From Myxococcales bacterium (GTDB lineage Bacteria > Myxococcota_A > Polyangia > Polyangiales > Ga0077539), in the NCBI GenBank assembly GCA_016793325.1, contig JAEUKI010000078.1, positions 82,635-146,634 on the forward strand: 64,000 nucleotides of DNA, read 5' to 3'. Made by a program: the position numbers and the translations under genes. This document shows, in pieces, positions 26,840 through 34,545 of the stretch; within the stretch, counting starts at the first letter, position 1; each line of letters begins with the position of its first letter. The notes under the pieces were generated by a model, which was not told the origin of the DNA, searched no databases, and worked only from the letters and a program-made list of their open reading frames with translations.

Positions 26840-28015
26840 ATGAATCGTCGTTCAGTCCTGCGCACCCTCGGCGCTACGCCGCTCGTGACGCTCGCGTCTT
26901 CGCTGCCCGGCTGCACGCGCCCTCCCGAGCCCGCGGCGAGCGCGAGCAACACGGGTGGGGCGCGCATCGAGGGCGCTCCGTCGGTCGCGCGCTTCACGAC
27001 GAGCGGCGATCCCGTCGTGTCGGTCGAGCCGCTCTCGACGCAGTGGCGCACGAAGGACCCGTTCTTGTTCTGCGCGCACCACGACGACGCGTACCCGATC
27101 GGAAACGAGAGCATGGGCCCTCGCGAGTCGCTCGCGGGGAGGGACATCGGACAGGATTTTTCCAGGCAAAATGGCTGGAGCATGTACCACGGGAGCGTGG
27201 TGCCTGGGTTTCCGCAGCACCCGCACCGGGGCTTCGAGACCGTCACGATCACGCGCAAGGGCCTGGTGGATCACTCGGACTCGCTCGGCGCGACCGCTCG
27301 CTACGGCGACGGCGACGTCCAGTGGTTGACAGCTGGGGCCGGTATTCAACACGCAGAGATGTTTCCGCTCGTCTCGTCGGAGCACGACAATCCGCTCGAG
27401 CTCTTTCAGCTCTGGCTCAACCTCCCGCGCGCGGACAAGTTCGCTGATCCTCACTTCTCGATGCTGTGGAGCGATCGGATCCCCCGCCACACGGCGCTCG
27501 ATCGCGACGGCCGCCGCACGGAGGTCACGGTCATCGCTGGAGCGCTCGGCTCGGTGCGTCCGCTCGCGCCTCCGCCGCGCTCGTACGCGGCGCGCGCTCG
27601 CTCGGAGATCGCGATTTGGACGCTGAAAATGGCGCCCAACGCGCGCTACACGCTGCCGGTCGCCTCCGCGGAGCTGCACCGAATGCTCTACTTCTTTCGC
27701 GGCGCAGGCCTTCGCATCAACGAGCGCGCGCTGCCCTCGAGGCACCTCGCTGAGCTCCGCGCCGAACGCGAGACGACCCTCGTCAACGGCGCGGACGAGG
27801 GCGAGCTGTTGCTCTTGCAGGGTCGCCCCATCGGCGAGCCCGTCGCGCAGCGCGGCCCCTTCGTGATGAACTCGATGGAGGAGATTCAGCAGGCGTACAG
27901 CGACTATCAGCGCACGCGGTTCGGCGGATGGCCGTGGCGATCATTCGATCCCGTGCACGCGAAGACGCGCGGACGATTCGCGGTGCACGCGGACGGACAC
28001 CGCGAGAGCGCGTGA
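26840..28015 (+). CDS. pirin-family protein with export signal
   Basis: 391 residues. The pirin bicupin is clear: FLFCAHHDDAYP, QHPHRGFETVTITRKGLVDH and AGAGIQHAEM (two His pairs and the Glu that bind the metal), then LFQLWLNLP. Pirins are metal-binding cupins, some with quercetin-2,3-dioxygenase activity. Unusually, the protein begins MNRRSVLRTLGATPLVTLAS and continues to SLPGC, which is a twin-arginine-like signal plus lipobox. Loading the metal in the cytoplasm and exporting the folded cupin by Tat would explain it. tatB and tatC are 35 kb away in this window. The ATG at 26840 is chosen because it begins this signal. Confidence 0.85.
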   Translation: MNRRSVLRTLGATPLVTLASSLPGCTRPPEPAASASNTGGARIEGAPSVARFTTSGDPVVSVEPLSTQWRTKDPFLFCAHHDDAYPIGNESMGPRESLAGRDIGQDFSRQNGWSMYHGSVVPGFPQHPHRGFETVTITRKGLVDHSDSLGATARYGDGDVQWLTAGAGIQHAEMFPLVSSEHDNPLELFQLWLNLPRADKFADPHFSMLWSDRIPRHTALDRDGRRTEVTVIAGALGSVRPLAPPPRSYAARARSEIAIWTLKMAPNARYTLPVASAELHRMLYFFRGAGLRINERALPSRHLAELRAERETTLVNGADEGELLLLQGRPIGEPVAQRGPFVMNSMEEIQQAYSDYQRTRFGGWPWRSFDPVHAKTRGRFAVHADGHRESA

Positions 28016-28240
28016 GTCGCGCGCTGCGATCGAGGGACGCGCGAAGACCAAATCGCCGTCGTCGCTCGCGTCTCGGGCCTCCGCGTGGCATACTCTCGAC
28101 CGCTCACAAGATCCGATGCGCCGAGGCGTTTTTTGCCCCCGTGTGATCGGACTCGTCTTCCTCGCATCACGTCTCCACGAAATGAGCCGCGCCGCGCGGC
28201 TTTCGAGACCCGTGAGAGTCACGAAGGAGCGAGAATTTCC

Positions 28241-28597
28241 ATGGCCTGGTCGCGTTGGTTCGACCTCACCAGTTCGATCGTCGCGAACGAAGCGCCGACG
28301 ACGTGCGGCGTGTTCTGCATCGCCCGCGCCGAGTCGACGATCAGCTACCCAGCTGGCGCGAGCGCGACGGTCCTGCTCGGCGTCGCCCCTGATCGACAAC
28401 GAGGACTCCGCGCGATCCTCGCTGAAATCGCCCGTGGAACGCGCCCCGACCTCGCGGTCCAGGGGCAGCTCCACGGGCTTCGCTTCTGCTTCCAAGGCAA
28501 CCTCGGCGACGCCGCAGGGGGCATTCACAAGCAGCTCCTCGAGGACTTCAAACACACCTACGGAGCCCCTCCGTGCTGCAACGAGAGCAATCAGTGA
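28241..28597 (+). CDS. GIY-YIG-like small protein
   Basis: 118 residues. NEAPTTCGVFCIARAESTI, then TVLLGVAPDRQRGLRAILAE, follow the beta-strand/beta-strand/helix pattern of GIY-YIG proteins (GVF for GIY, LGVA for YIG). The usual Arg and the C-terminal Glu/Asn catalytic residues are not obvious, so it may be a non-catalytic relative. AAGGAG lies 11 nt before the ATG. It overlaps the DUF3553 gene by 4 bp, and uvrA2 follows convergently, which hints at nucleotide-excision-type repair. Assignment is by pattern only. Confidence 0.55.
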   Translation: MAWSRWFDLTSSIVANEAPTTCGVFCIARAESTISYPAGASATVLLGVAPDRQRGLRAILAEIARGTRPDLAVQGQLHGLRFCFQGNLGDAAGGIHKQLLEDFKHTYGAPPCCNESNQ

Positions 28598-28914
28598 CCG
28601 CAGAAAAACCAGCGCCGAAGCGCCGTGCCCCCCGAGCGTCCAAGGCCGCTCCCAACGCTGTCGCCGTCGTCGTCGACCGCTTCGTTCGCCACCCGCTCCG
28701 ACCCGATTGGGGCGTCGGTCGCGTGCTCGACGACAGCAACGGCCAGACGCGCTTGCTCTTCAGCGACGGTCGGTTTCGAAAGTTCACGGACCTCTCGAGC
28801 TTCGAGAGCGTGAGCGCCGAGGACGCCAACGCCGTCGTGTGGGCCACGCCTCAAATCGAAGAGCCCAACGCCCCGCTGCCCCGCCGCCGCGTCATCGTCC
28901 GCGCCGAGCGCTGA
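28594..28914 (+). CDS. DUF3553-type Tudor-like protein
   Basis: About 106 residues from a GTG overlapping the previous stop (GTGA), or 113 from a GTG at 28573. After a Lys/Arg-rich tail (EKPAPKRRAPRASKAA), the core FVRHPLRPDWGVGRVLDDSN, with RLLFSDGRFRKF, matches the small beta-barrel (PxWGxGxV) at the C-terminus of PcrA/UvrD helicases and CarD-like proteins. That module binds RNA polymerase or DNA. As a free-standing basic protein next to a GIY-YIG-like protein and uvrA2, a repair role is plausible. Confidence 0.65.
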   Translation: MTAEKPAPKRRAPRASKAAPNAVAVVVDRFVRHPLRPDWGVGRVLDDSNGQTRLLFSDGRFRKFTDLSSFESVSAEDANAVVWATPQIEEPNAPLPRRRVIVRAER

Positions 28915-28926
28915 GCGCGTCCGCCG

Positions 28927-31455
28927 TCACGCCATCTCGCTCGCGAGATAGCGCCCCGTGACGCTCGTCTTGCTCTTGGCCACCTTCGCGGGCGGGCCGG
29001 CGACGACGATCTTGCCGCCCTCTGCGCCGGCGCCAGGCCCCACGTCGATCACCCAGTCGCTCGCAGAAATCACGGACAAATCGTGCTCGACGGCGATCAC
29101 GGTGTTGCCCGCGTCGACGAGCTTCTGCAGTTGAACGAGCAGCCGCGCGACGTCCGCGGGGTGCAGCCCCGTCGTCGGCTCGTCGAGCACGTACAGGCTC
29201 GCGCCGCGCTGCGAGCGCTGGAGCTCGGTCGCCAACTTGATTCTTTGTGCCTCGCCACCGGACAGCTCGGTCGCCGGCTGACCCAGGCGCAGATAGCCGA
29301 GCCCCACCTCGCGAACGACCGAGAGCGAGCGATGCACCGAGGGATCGTCCGCGAAGAACGCGTGCGCCTCGTCGACGGTCATCGCGAGCACGTCCGCGAT
29401 GGACTTGTCGCGATGCTTCACGCGCAGGGTCTCGGCGTTGTAGCGCGCGCCGGCGCAGACGGGACACGGCGCGTAGACGCTGGGCAAAAACAGCATCTCG
29501 ACCGAGACGAAGCCCTCGCCCTCGCAGTTTTCGCAGCGGCCCTTCGCCACGTTGAACGAGAACCTCCCCGCGTCGAACTTCATCGCCTTCGCTTGCTTGG
29601 TGCTCGCGAAGAGCTTTCGAACGCCGTCGAAGAGCCCCGTGTAGGTCGCGAGGTTCGACCGCGGCGTGCGCCCGATGGGCCGTTGATCGACGCGCACGAG
29701 GCGCGAGACTCGATCGAGGCCCGACGAGACGCGACCGCCCACGGGCTCGATCGCGGGCGACAGCAAGCCGTCGTCGTCGAGCTCGCCGTCGTCTTCGTCG
29801 CTCGTGTGGCCAAGGGCCTTCGAGACGAGCTCGACGAGAGCCTGGCTCACCAAGCTGGATTTTCCCGAGCCAGAGACGCCTGTGACGGCGGTGAGGGTCC
29901 CGAGCGGAAACTTCGCGTCGAGCCCCACGAGGTTGTTTCGCGTGACCCCTTCGAGCGCGAGCCACTCGCGAGGCTCGCGGACCGGCCGCGCTCGCCGCGA
30001 CGCGCGCTCGAACAAGTGCTCGCGCGTCTGCGACTCGGGCACGCCTCGAAGCCCCTCTGGGGGGCCGCTGTAGATCACGCGACCGCCGCGTTCGCCGGCG
30101 TGGGGACCGACGTCGACGATCCAATCGGCCTCGCGGATCACGGCGATCTCGTGCTCGACGACGAAGATCGAGTTGCCGCTGCGCTGCAGCTTTCTCAGCG
30201 CGCGGAGCAGCGCTTCGGTGTCCGCGGGGTGCAGGCCCGCGGAGGGCTCGTCGAGCACGTACACGACGCCGAAGAGGTTCGATCGGACCTGCGTCGCGAG
30301 TCGAAGTCGCTGCAATTCTCCAGGCGAAAGCGTCGGAGTGCTTCGATCGAGCGAGAGGTACCCGAGCCCCAAGTCCAAGAGGACCGAGAGCCTCGCCATC
30401 GCGTCCTCGCCGATGCGCCGCGCGACGAGGGCGCGCTCGGGGTGCGCCTTCGCGTCGGGCGTCGTGGCCGCTCCCGAGGCGTACGGAGCGACGATGCTCG
30501 CGAGCTTCGCGAGGGACACCCGCGAGAGCTCGGTGATGTCTCGGCCGGCGAACGTGACGGAGAGGGCCTCGGGGCGGAGCTGCTTTCCGTGGCACGACTC
30601 GCAGTCGCGCCCGACCATGTACGCGAGCGCGCGCTTCTTCATCGCGGCGCTCGGCGAGTTGGCGAACGTGTGCATCACGTGCCGCTTGGCGCTCGAGAAC
30701 GTCCCCATGTAGCTCGGCTCGGCCTTGCGCTTCACCGCGCGCCGCGTCTCTTCGGGCGTGAACCCCGCGTACACAGGGACCACGGGCTGCTCGTCGGTGA
30801 ACAAGATCCAGTCGCGCGTCTTCTTGGGGAGCGACTTCCACGGGCAATCGACGTCGATCCCGAGGGTCACCAAGATGTCGCGCTGGTTCTGCCCGCCCCA
30901 CGCCGTCGGCCACGCGGCGACGGCGCGCTCGCGAATCGTGAGCGAATCATCGGGGACGAGCGATCGCTCGGTGACGTCGTACACGCGCCCGATGCCGTGA
31001 CACACAGGGCAAGCGCCCTCGGGGGTGTTCGGAGAAAACGCCTCGGCGTACAGGATGGGTTGATTTCGTGGGTACGTTCCTGCGCGCGAGTAGAGCATGC
31101 GCAGAAGGTTCGAGAGCGTCGTGACCGAGCCGACGGTCGAGCGGGTGGTGGGCGTTCCGCGCTGTTGTTGTAGGGCGACCGCAGGCGGCAGCCCCGCGAT
31201 GTCGTCCACCGACGGGACGGGCATCTGATCGAACAGGCGCCGCGCGTAGGGCGAGACGCTCTCGAGGTACCGCCGCTGCGCTTCGGCGTAGATCGTCCCG
31301 AACGCCAGCGACGACTTGCCCGAGCCCGACACCCCCGTGAACACCACCAGCGCGTCCCGCGGAATGTCCACGTCCACGTCGCGCAGGTTGTTCTCGCGCG
31401 CGCCTCGCACACGGACAAAACGGTCACCTGGAGAGAGATCTTCGGTCTTGGTCAT
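28927..31455 (-). CDS. UvrA2-type ABC excinuclease subunit A paralogue
   Basis: 842 residues, shorter than canonical UvrA (~940). Two ABC modules: Walker A VFTGVSGSGKSSLAFGTIYA and VTGVSGSGKSSLVSQAL, signatures LSPGELQRLRLATQ and LSGGEAQRIKLATEL, Walker B VVYVLDEPSAGLHPAD and LYVLDEPTTGLHPAD. Zinc sites: CPVCHGIGR, CESCHGKQL, and CENCEGEGF paired with CPVCAGARY. The insertion that binds UvrB in UvrA1 appears shortened, typical of class II UvrA proteins linked to tolerance of DNA-binding drugs. The ATG at 31455 begins at the conserved MTKTED...RVRGARENNL; a longer frame runs into the inverted repeat. The uvrA gene itself is not in this window. Confidence 0.9.
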   Translation of the reverse strand: MTKTEDLSPGDRFVRVRGARENNLRDVDVDIPRDALVVFTGVSGSGKSSLAFGTIYAEAQRRYLESVSPYARRLFDQMPVPSVDDIAGLPPAVALQQQRGTPTTRSTVGSVTTLSNLLRMLYSRAGTYPRNQPILYAEAFSPNTPEGACPVCHGIGRVYDVTERSLVPDDSLTIRERAVAAWPTAWGGQNQRDILVTLGIDVDCPWKSLPKKTRDWILFTDEQPVVPVYAGFTPEETRRAVKRKAEPSYMGTFSSAKRHVMHTFANSPSAAMKKRALAYMVGRDCESCHGKQLRPEALSVTFAGRDITELSRVSLAKLASIVAPYASGAATTPDAKAHPERALVARRIGEDAMARLSVLLDLGLGYLSLDRSTPTLSPGELQRLRLATQVRSNLFGVVYVLDEPSAGLHPADTEALLRALRKLQRSGNSIFVVEHEIAVIREADWIVDVGPHAGERGGRVIYSGPPEGLRGVPESQTREHLFERASRRARPVREPREWLALEGVTRNNLVGLDAKFPLGTLTAVTGVSGSGKSSLVSQALVELVSKALGHTSDEDDGELDDDGLLSPAIEPVGGRVSSGLDRVSRLVRVDQRPIGRTPRSNLATYTGLFDGVRKLFASTKQAKAMKFDAGRFSFNVAKGRCENCEGEGFVSVEMLFLPSVYAPCPVCAGARYNAETLRVKHRDKSIADVLAMTVDEAHAFFADDPSVHRSLSVVREVGLGYLRLGQPATELSGGEAQRIKLATELQRSQRGASLYVLDEPTTGLHPADVARLLVQLQKLVDAGNTVIAVEHDLSVISASDWVIDVGPGAGAEGGKIVVAGPPAKVAKSKTSVTGRYLASEMA

Positions 31456-31542
31456 CGCGATTCGAAACCGCGACGGTGTCGCGCGATTGCGCGCGATCGC
31501 GCAACTCTCTTGCGGGACGTCGGTCGAAGAAGCGCCGCGCGC

Positions 31543-31714
31543 GGCCTCACCCCCGCTGCCGCGCGCCCGTTCTCCCGCGAGGGATCGCGGGAGAGGGGCT
31601 TCGAGCACAGCGACGTCATCACGACGCCACCGAAGTCGATGACGCCCATGAAATCAAAGCCCCTCTCCCGCGATCCCTCGCGGGAGAGGGGCGCGCGGCA
31701 GCGGGGGTGAGGCC
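31543..31714. repeat. nested inverted repeat, ~58-bp arms
   Basis: Left arm 31543-31601 and right arm 31658-31714 are reverse complements apart from a 1-nt indel and a small mismatch. Each arm begins or ends GGCCTCACCCCCGCTGCCGC and carries its own hairpin CTCCCGCGA-GGGA-TCGCGGGAG. The 56-bp centre (31602-31657) is unique. It fills the gap between divergent uvrA2 and ccoI (31456-31843) and resembles REP/BIME or MITE-type elements; no transposase is encoded. The remaining ~130 bp before ccoI hold no promoter I can defend. Confidence 0.85.
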
Positions 31715-31843
31715 CCTCCCCGTTGCTGCACGCCCTGCACGCGGCTGCACCGTTTGCACTTGGGGCGCGCCCTGTTCGCCGTTTCGCGCAGAGAACGCAC
31801 GTGCGGCGCGCTGGCACCGTCGTTGCTCGCTCGCGCACTCGCT

Positions 31844-34333
31844 ATGGCCTCTGCTCCTCTTGCGCTGGGTCCCGCGATTCGCGCAACGCCCGCAGCACCC
31901 GTCGCGCTCAGCGACGCGTCCTGCGCCCACTGCGGCGGCGTGATCGATGATCCCGCCCTCGCGCCGTACTGCTGCGAGGGCTGCGGCGCGGTCGCGGCCC
32001 TCCTGCGCAACGAAGGGCTCGAGCGCTACTACGACCTCCGCGGCGGGAGCGCGATCGCTCCGGCGCGCAGCGCAGAGGCGCCTCGTGACCTCGCGTGGAT
32101 CGAGCCCCTCGAAGAGCGCATTCGCAGCGCGCCGGGGACCCTTCGCGTCGAGCTCGACCTCCAAGGCATCCAGTGCACGGCGTGCGTCTGGCTGCTCGAC
32201 GAGCTCTTTCGCCGCGCGCCAGGGGCCCTTCGCTGCGAGGTCAACTCGGGCCTCGGGCACGTGAGCATGCTCGTGACGAAGGAGTTCTCGCTTCGCGAGT
32301 ACGTCACGACCGCCGGCAGATTGGGCTACCGCTTCGGGCTGCCCTCGAAGCAGAGCGACCGCGAAATGCCTCGTCGATCGGGCCTCGTCGCGCGCCTCGG
32401 CGTGTGCGCCGCGCTCGCGATGAACGCGATGATCTTCGCGATCCCGCTGTACCTCGGGCTCGACTCGGGCCCGACGTACCACGCGTTTCGATGGATCTCC
32501 TTCGGGCTCGCGACGCTGAGCGTGATCGTCGGCGGCTCGGTCTTCGTGCGCTCGGCCGCCGTCGCGCTGCGCCAACGCATCCTGCACCTCGACGTCCCGA
32601 TCGCGCTCGGGATCATCGCCGCGTGGTCGGGCTCGGCCCTGCACCACCTCAAGGGAATGGACGGCGCGGCCTACTTCGACACCGTCGCGGTCTTCATCGC
32701 GCTGATGCTCTTCGGTCGGTGGATGCAAGAGCGCGCGATCGAGCGCAATCGACGGATGCTCCTCGCGGACGACGGCGTCGAGAAGCTCCCCGCCCGCCGG
32801 GTGAGGGACGATCGAGTCGAGGTCGTTCGGTGTGCAGAAATCAAATCGGGCGATCGAATGCTGGTCGCCCCGGGCGAGCCCGTGCTCGTCGACGGCGTGC
32901 TGCGGGACCTCGAGGCGTCCGTCTCGCTCGACTGGATCCAAGGCGAGAGCGCTCCGCGGCCCGTGCTTCAGCGCGAGCTCGTCCCCGCGGGCGCGTTCAA
33001 CGCGGGGAGCCGGGCGATCACCGTCGAGGCGAGCACGGACTTCGCTGCGTCTCCGCTGCGAGCGCTCTTGGGAAGCGCCCCGCGCGACGATCAAGCGCGG
33101 GCGACGCCGTGGTGGCAGACGCTCGCGCGCTACTACGTCCTCGCGGTGCTCACGCTCGCGACCGCGGGCCTCGTGGGCTGGTGGTACTTCGCGGGGCTCT
33201 CGCGCGCGCTCGAAGTCGTGACGGCGGTGCTCGTCGTGACGTGCCCCTGCGCGTTCGGGCTCGCCGCGCCGCTCGGCTACGAGATCGCGCAGTCGGGGCT
33301 CCGTCGCGTCGGCCTCTTCGTCCGCACCGCGGGCTTTCTCGATCGCGCCACCAAAGTGCGCCGCGTCGTCTTCGACAAGACCGGAACGGTCACGACCGGC
33401 GCCCTCGAAGTGAAGGACCCCTCGCCCCTCGTCGCGCTCGAGAGCGAAGACCGACAGACGCTCTTCAACCTCGTCGCGCGCTCGAGCCACCCGCGCGCGA
33501 CCGCCGTGCGCAAGGCGCTCGAGAGGCTCGCGACCGGGGACGCAAGCGCTGCGACCGGCGCACAAGAATTCAACAGCCTCCACTTCGACAGCGCGCTCGA
33601 CGTCGTCGAGCACATCGGCAAGGGCCTCGAGGTCACGGCGCGCGGCGCGACGTATCGGCTCGGCTCCGCGCCGTGGACGCTCGGCGACGGGGCCGAGGGC
33701 GAGCGGTTCGGCGAAGGAGCGCTCGTGTTTACGCGGACGAATCCCAGCGGCGGAGCGATCGAGACGCTCGCGATCGTCGAGACGGACGAAGTGTTGCGCC
33801 CCGACGCGCGTCGCGAGGTCGCCGCGCTCGAAGCCGAGGGCTACGAAGTGTGGCTGCTCAGCGGAGACGCGCCTTTGCGCGTCGCGCGCACGGCTTGCAC
33901 CTTGGGCATCCCCGAGGAGCGAGCGATCGGCGGATGCACGCCGAGCGACAAGCGTGCGTGGGTCGAGGCGCACGACCGCGGAGACACGCTCGTCGTCGGC
34001 GATGGCGTCAACGACGCGCCCGCGGTCTCTCTCGCGTTCTGCGCGGGAACGCCCGCGATCGACCGCCCCTTTCTCCCTGCGCGCACGGACTTCTACTTCA
34101 CGACCGCGGGGCTGCATCCAGTGCGCGCGGCGCTCAAAACTGCGCGAATCCTCGCGAGGACCAACGCGCGCAACCTCGCCGCGGCGCTGGCCTACAACGT
34201 GCTCGTCGTCGCGTTGGCGCTGGCCGGCGGCATGTCCCCGCTGCTCTGCGCCGTGATCATGCCCGCGAGCACGTTGGTCTTCCTCTTGGCGACCTGGGTG
34301 CAACTGGGCGGGAGCAACGCGCCATGGAAGTGA
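31844..34333 (+). CDS. ccoI: cbb3 oxidase copper-transporting P-type ATPase
   Basis: 829 residues. N-terminal metal sites CAHCGG, YCCEGCGAV and the HMA-type GIQCTACVWLLDEL (CcoI/FixI style) precede eight-helix P1B architecture. The transport motif is TCPCAFGL (CPC at 467-469), the phosphorylation site FDKTGTVTTG (Asp511), then SSHPRATAV (HP motif) and VVGDGVNDAP. The A-domain loop reads IQGES where TGES is usual. It exports Cu(I) toward CcoN for the haem-copper site. The ATG at 31844 gives a short N-terminus before CAHCGG; a frame from 31754 adds a low-complexity leader. It overlaps ccoS by 10 bp. Confidence 0.93.
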   Translation: MASAPLALGPAIRATPAAPVALSDASCAHCGGVIDDPALAPYCCEGCGAVAALLRNEGLERYYDLRGGSAIAPARSAEAPRDLAWIEPLEERIRSAPGTLRVELDLQGIQCTACVWLLDELFRRAPGALRCEVNSGLGHVSMLVTKEFSLREYVTTAGRLGYRFGLPSKQSDREMPRRSGLVARLGVCAALAMNAMIFAIPLYLGLDSGPTYHAFRWISFGLATLSVIVGGSVFVRSAAVALRQRILHLDVPIALGIIAAWSGSALHHLKGMDGAAYFDTVAVFIALMLFGRWMQERAIERNRRMLLADDGVEKLPARRVRDDRVEVVRCAEIKSGDRMLVAPGEPVLVDGVLRDLEASVSLDWIQGESAPRPVLQRELVPAGAFNAGSRAITVEASTDFAASPLRALLGSAPRDDQARATPWWQTLARYYVLAVLTLATAGLVGWWYFAGLSRALEVVTAVLVVTCPCAFGLAAPLGYEIAQSGLRRVGLFVRTAGFLDRATKVRRVVFDKTGTVTTGALEVKDPSPLVALESEDRQTLFNLVARSSHPRATAVRKALERLATGDASAATGAQEFNSLHFDSALDVVEHIGKGLEVTARGATYRLGSAPWTLGDGAEGERFGEGALVFTRTNPSGGAIETLAIVETDEVLRPDARREVAALEAEGYEVWLLSGDAPLRVARTACTLGIPEERAIGGCTPSDKRAWVEAHDRGDTLVVGDGVNDAPAVSLAFCAGTPAIDRPFLPARTDFYFTTAGLHPVRAALKTARILARTNARNLAAALAYNVLVVALALAGGMSPLLCAVIMPASTLVFLLATWVQLGGSNAPWK

Positions 34334-34479
34334 TCGTTCTTCAAGCCTTCGTCAGCCTGATGCTGGTGCTCTGCATGCTGCTTCTCTTCGGACACATGCT
34401 CCGAAAGCGCACGCCCGAGCACGCCGATCGGCTGGCCCTGATGCCGCTCGAAGACGACGAGTCCTCGCAGGGCAAGTGA
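34324..34479 (+). CDS. ccoS: cbb3 oxidase assembly protein CcoS
   Basis: 51 residues: one membrane helix (LQAFVSLMLVLCMLLLFGHM) followed by the conserved CcoS tail HADRLALMPLEDDE. It is needed for maturation of the cbb3 oxidase, probably cofactor insertion into CcoN. The ATG lies inside the ccoI 3' end, so translation is coupled. The usual order ccoI-ccoS is kept here before the structural genes. Confidence 0.9.
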   Translation: MEVIVLQAFVSLMLVLCMLLLFGHMLRKRTPEHADRLALMPLEDDESSQGK

Positions 34480-34545
34480 GCGCTGCTCGCAGATCAAAGA
34501 CATCGATTTCTTTTTGCAACGAGACACACGAAAGGAGTGCTGCTC

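Noticed and set aside
28108..28140. Possible terminator CGCCGAGGCG followed by TTTTTT after the pirin gene
   Set aside because: The stem allows only 3-4 bp with a 2-4 nt loop, too weak to support.
34485..34545. Possible FNR-type box (ATCAAAGACATCGAT) or sigma-54 -12 box (TTTTTGCA) before ccoNO
   Set aside because: The half sites are in the wrong orientation for FNR, and the -24 position reads CG, not GG.
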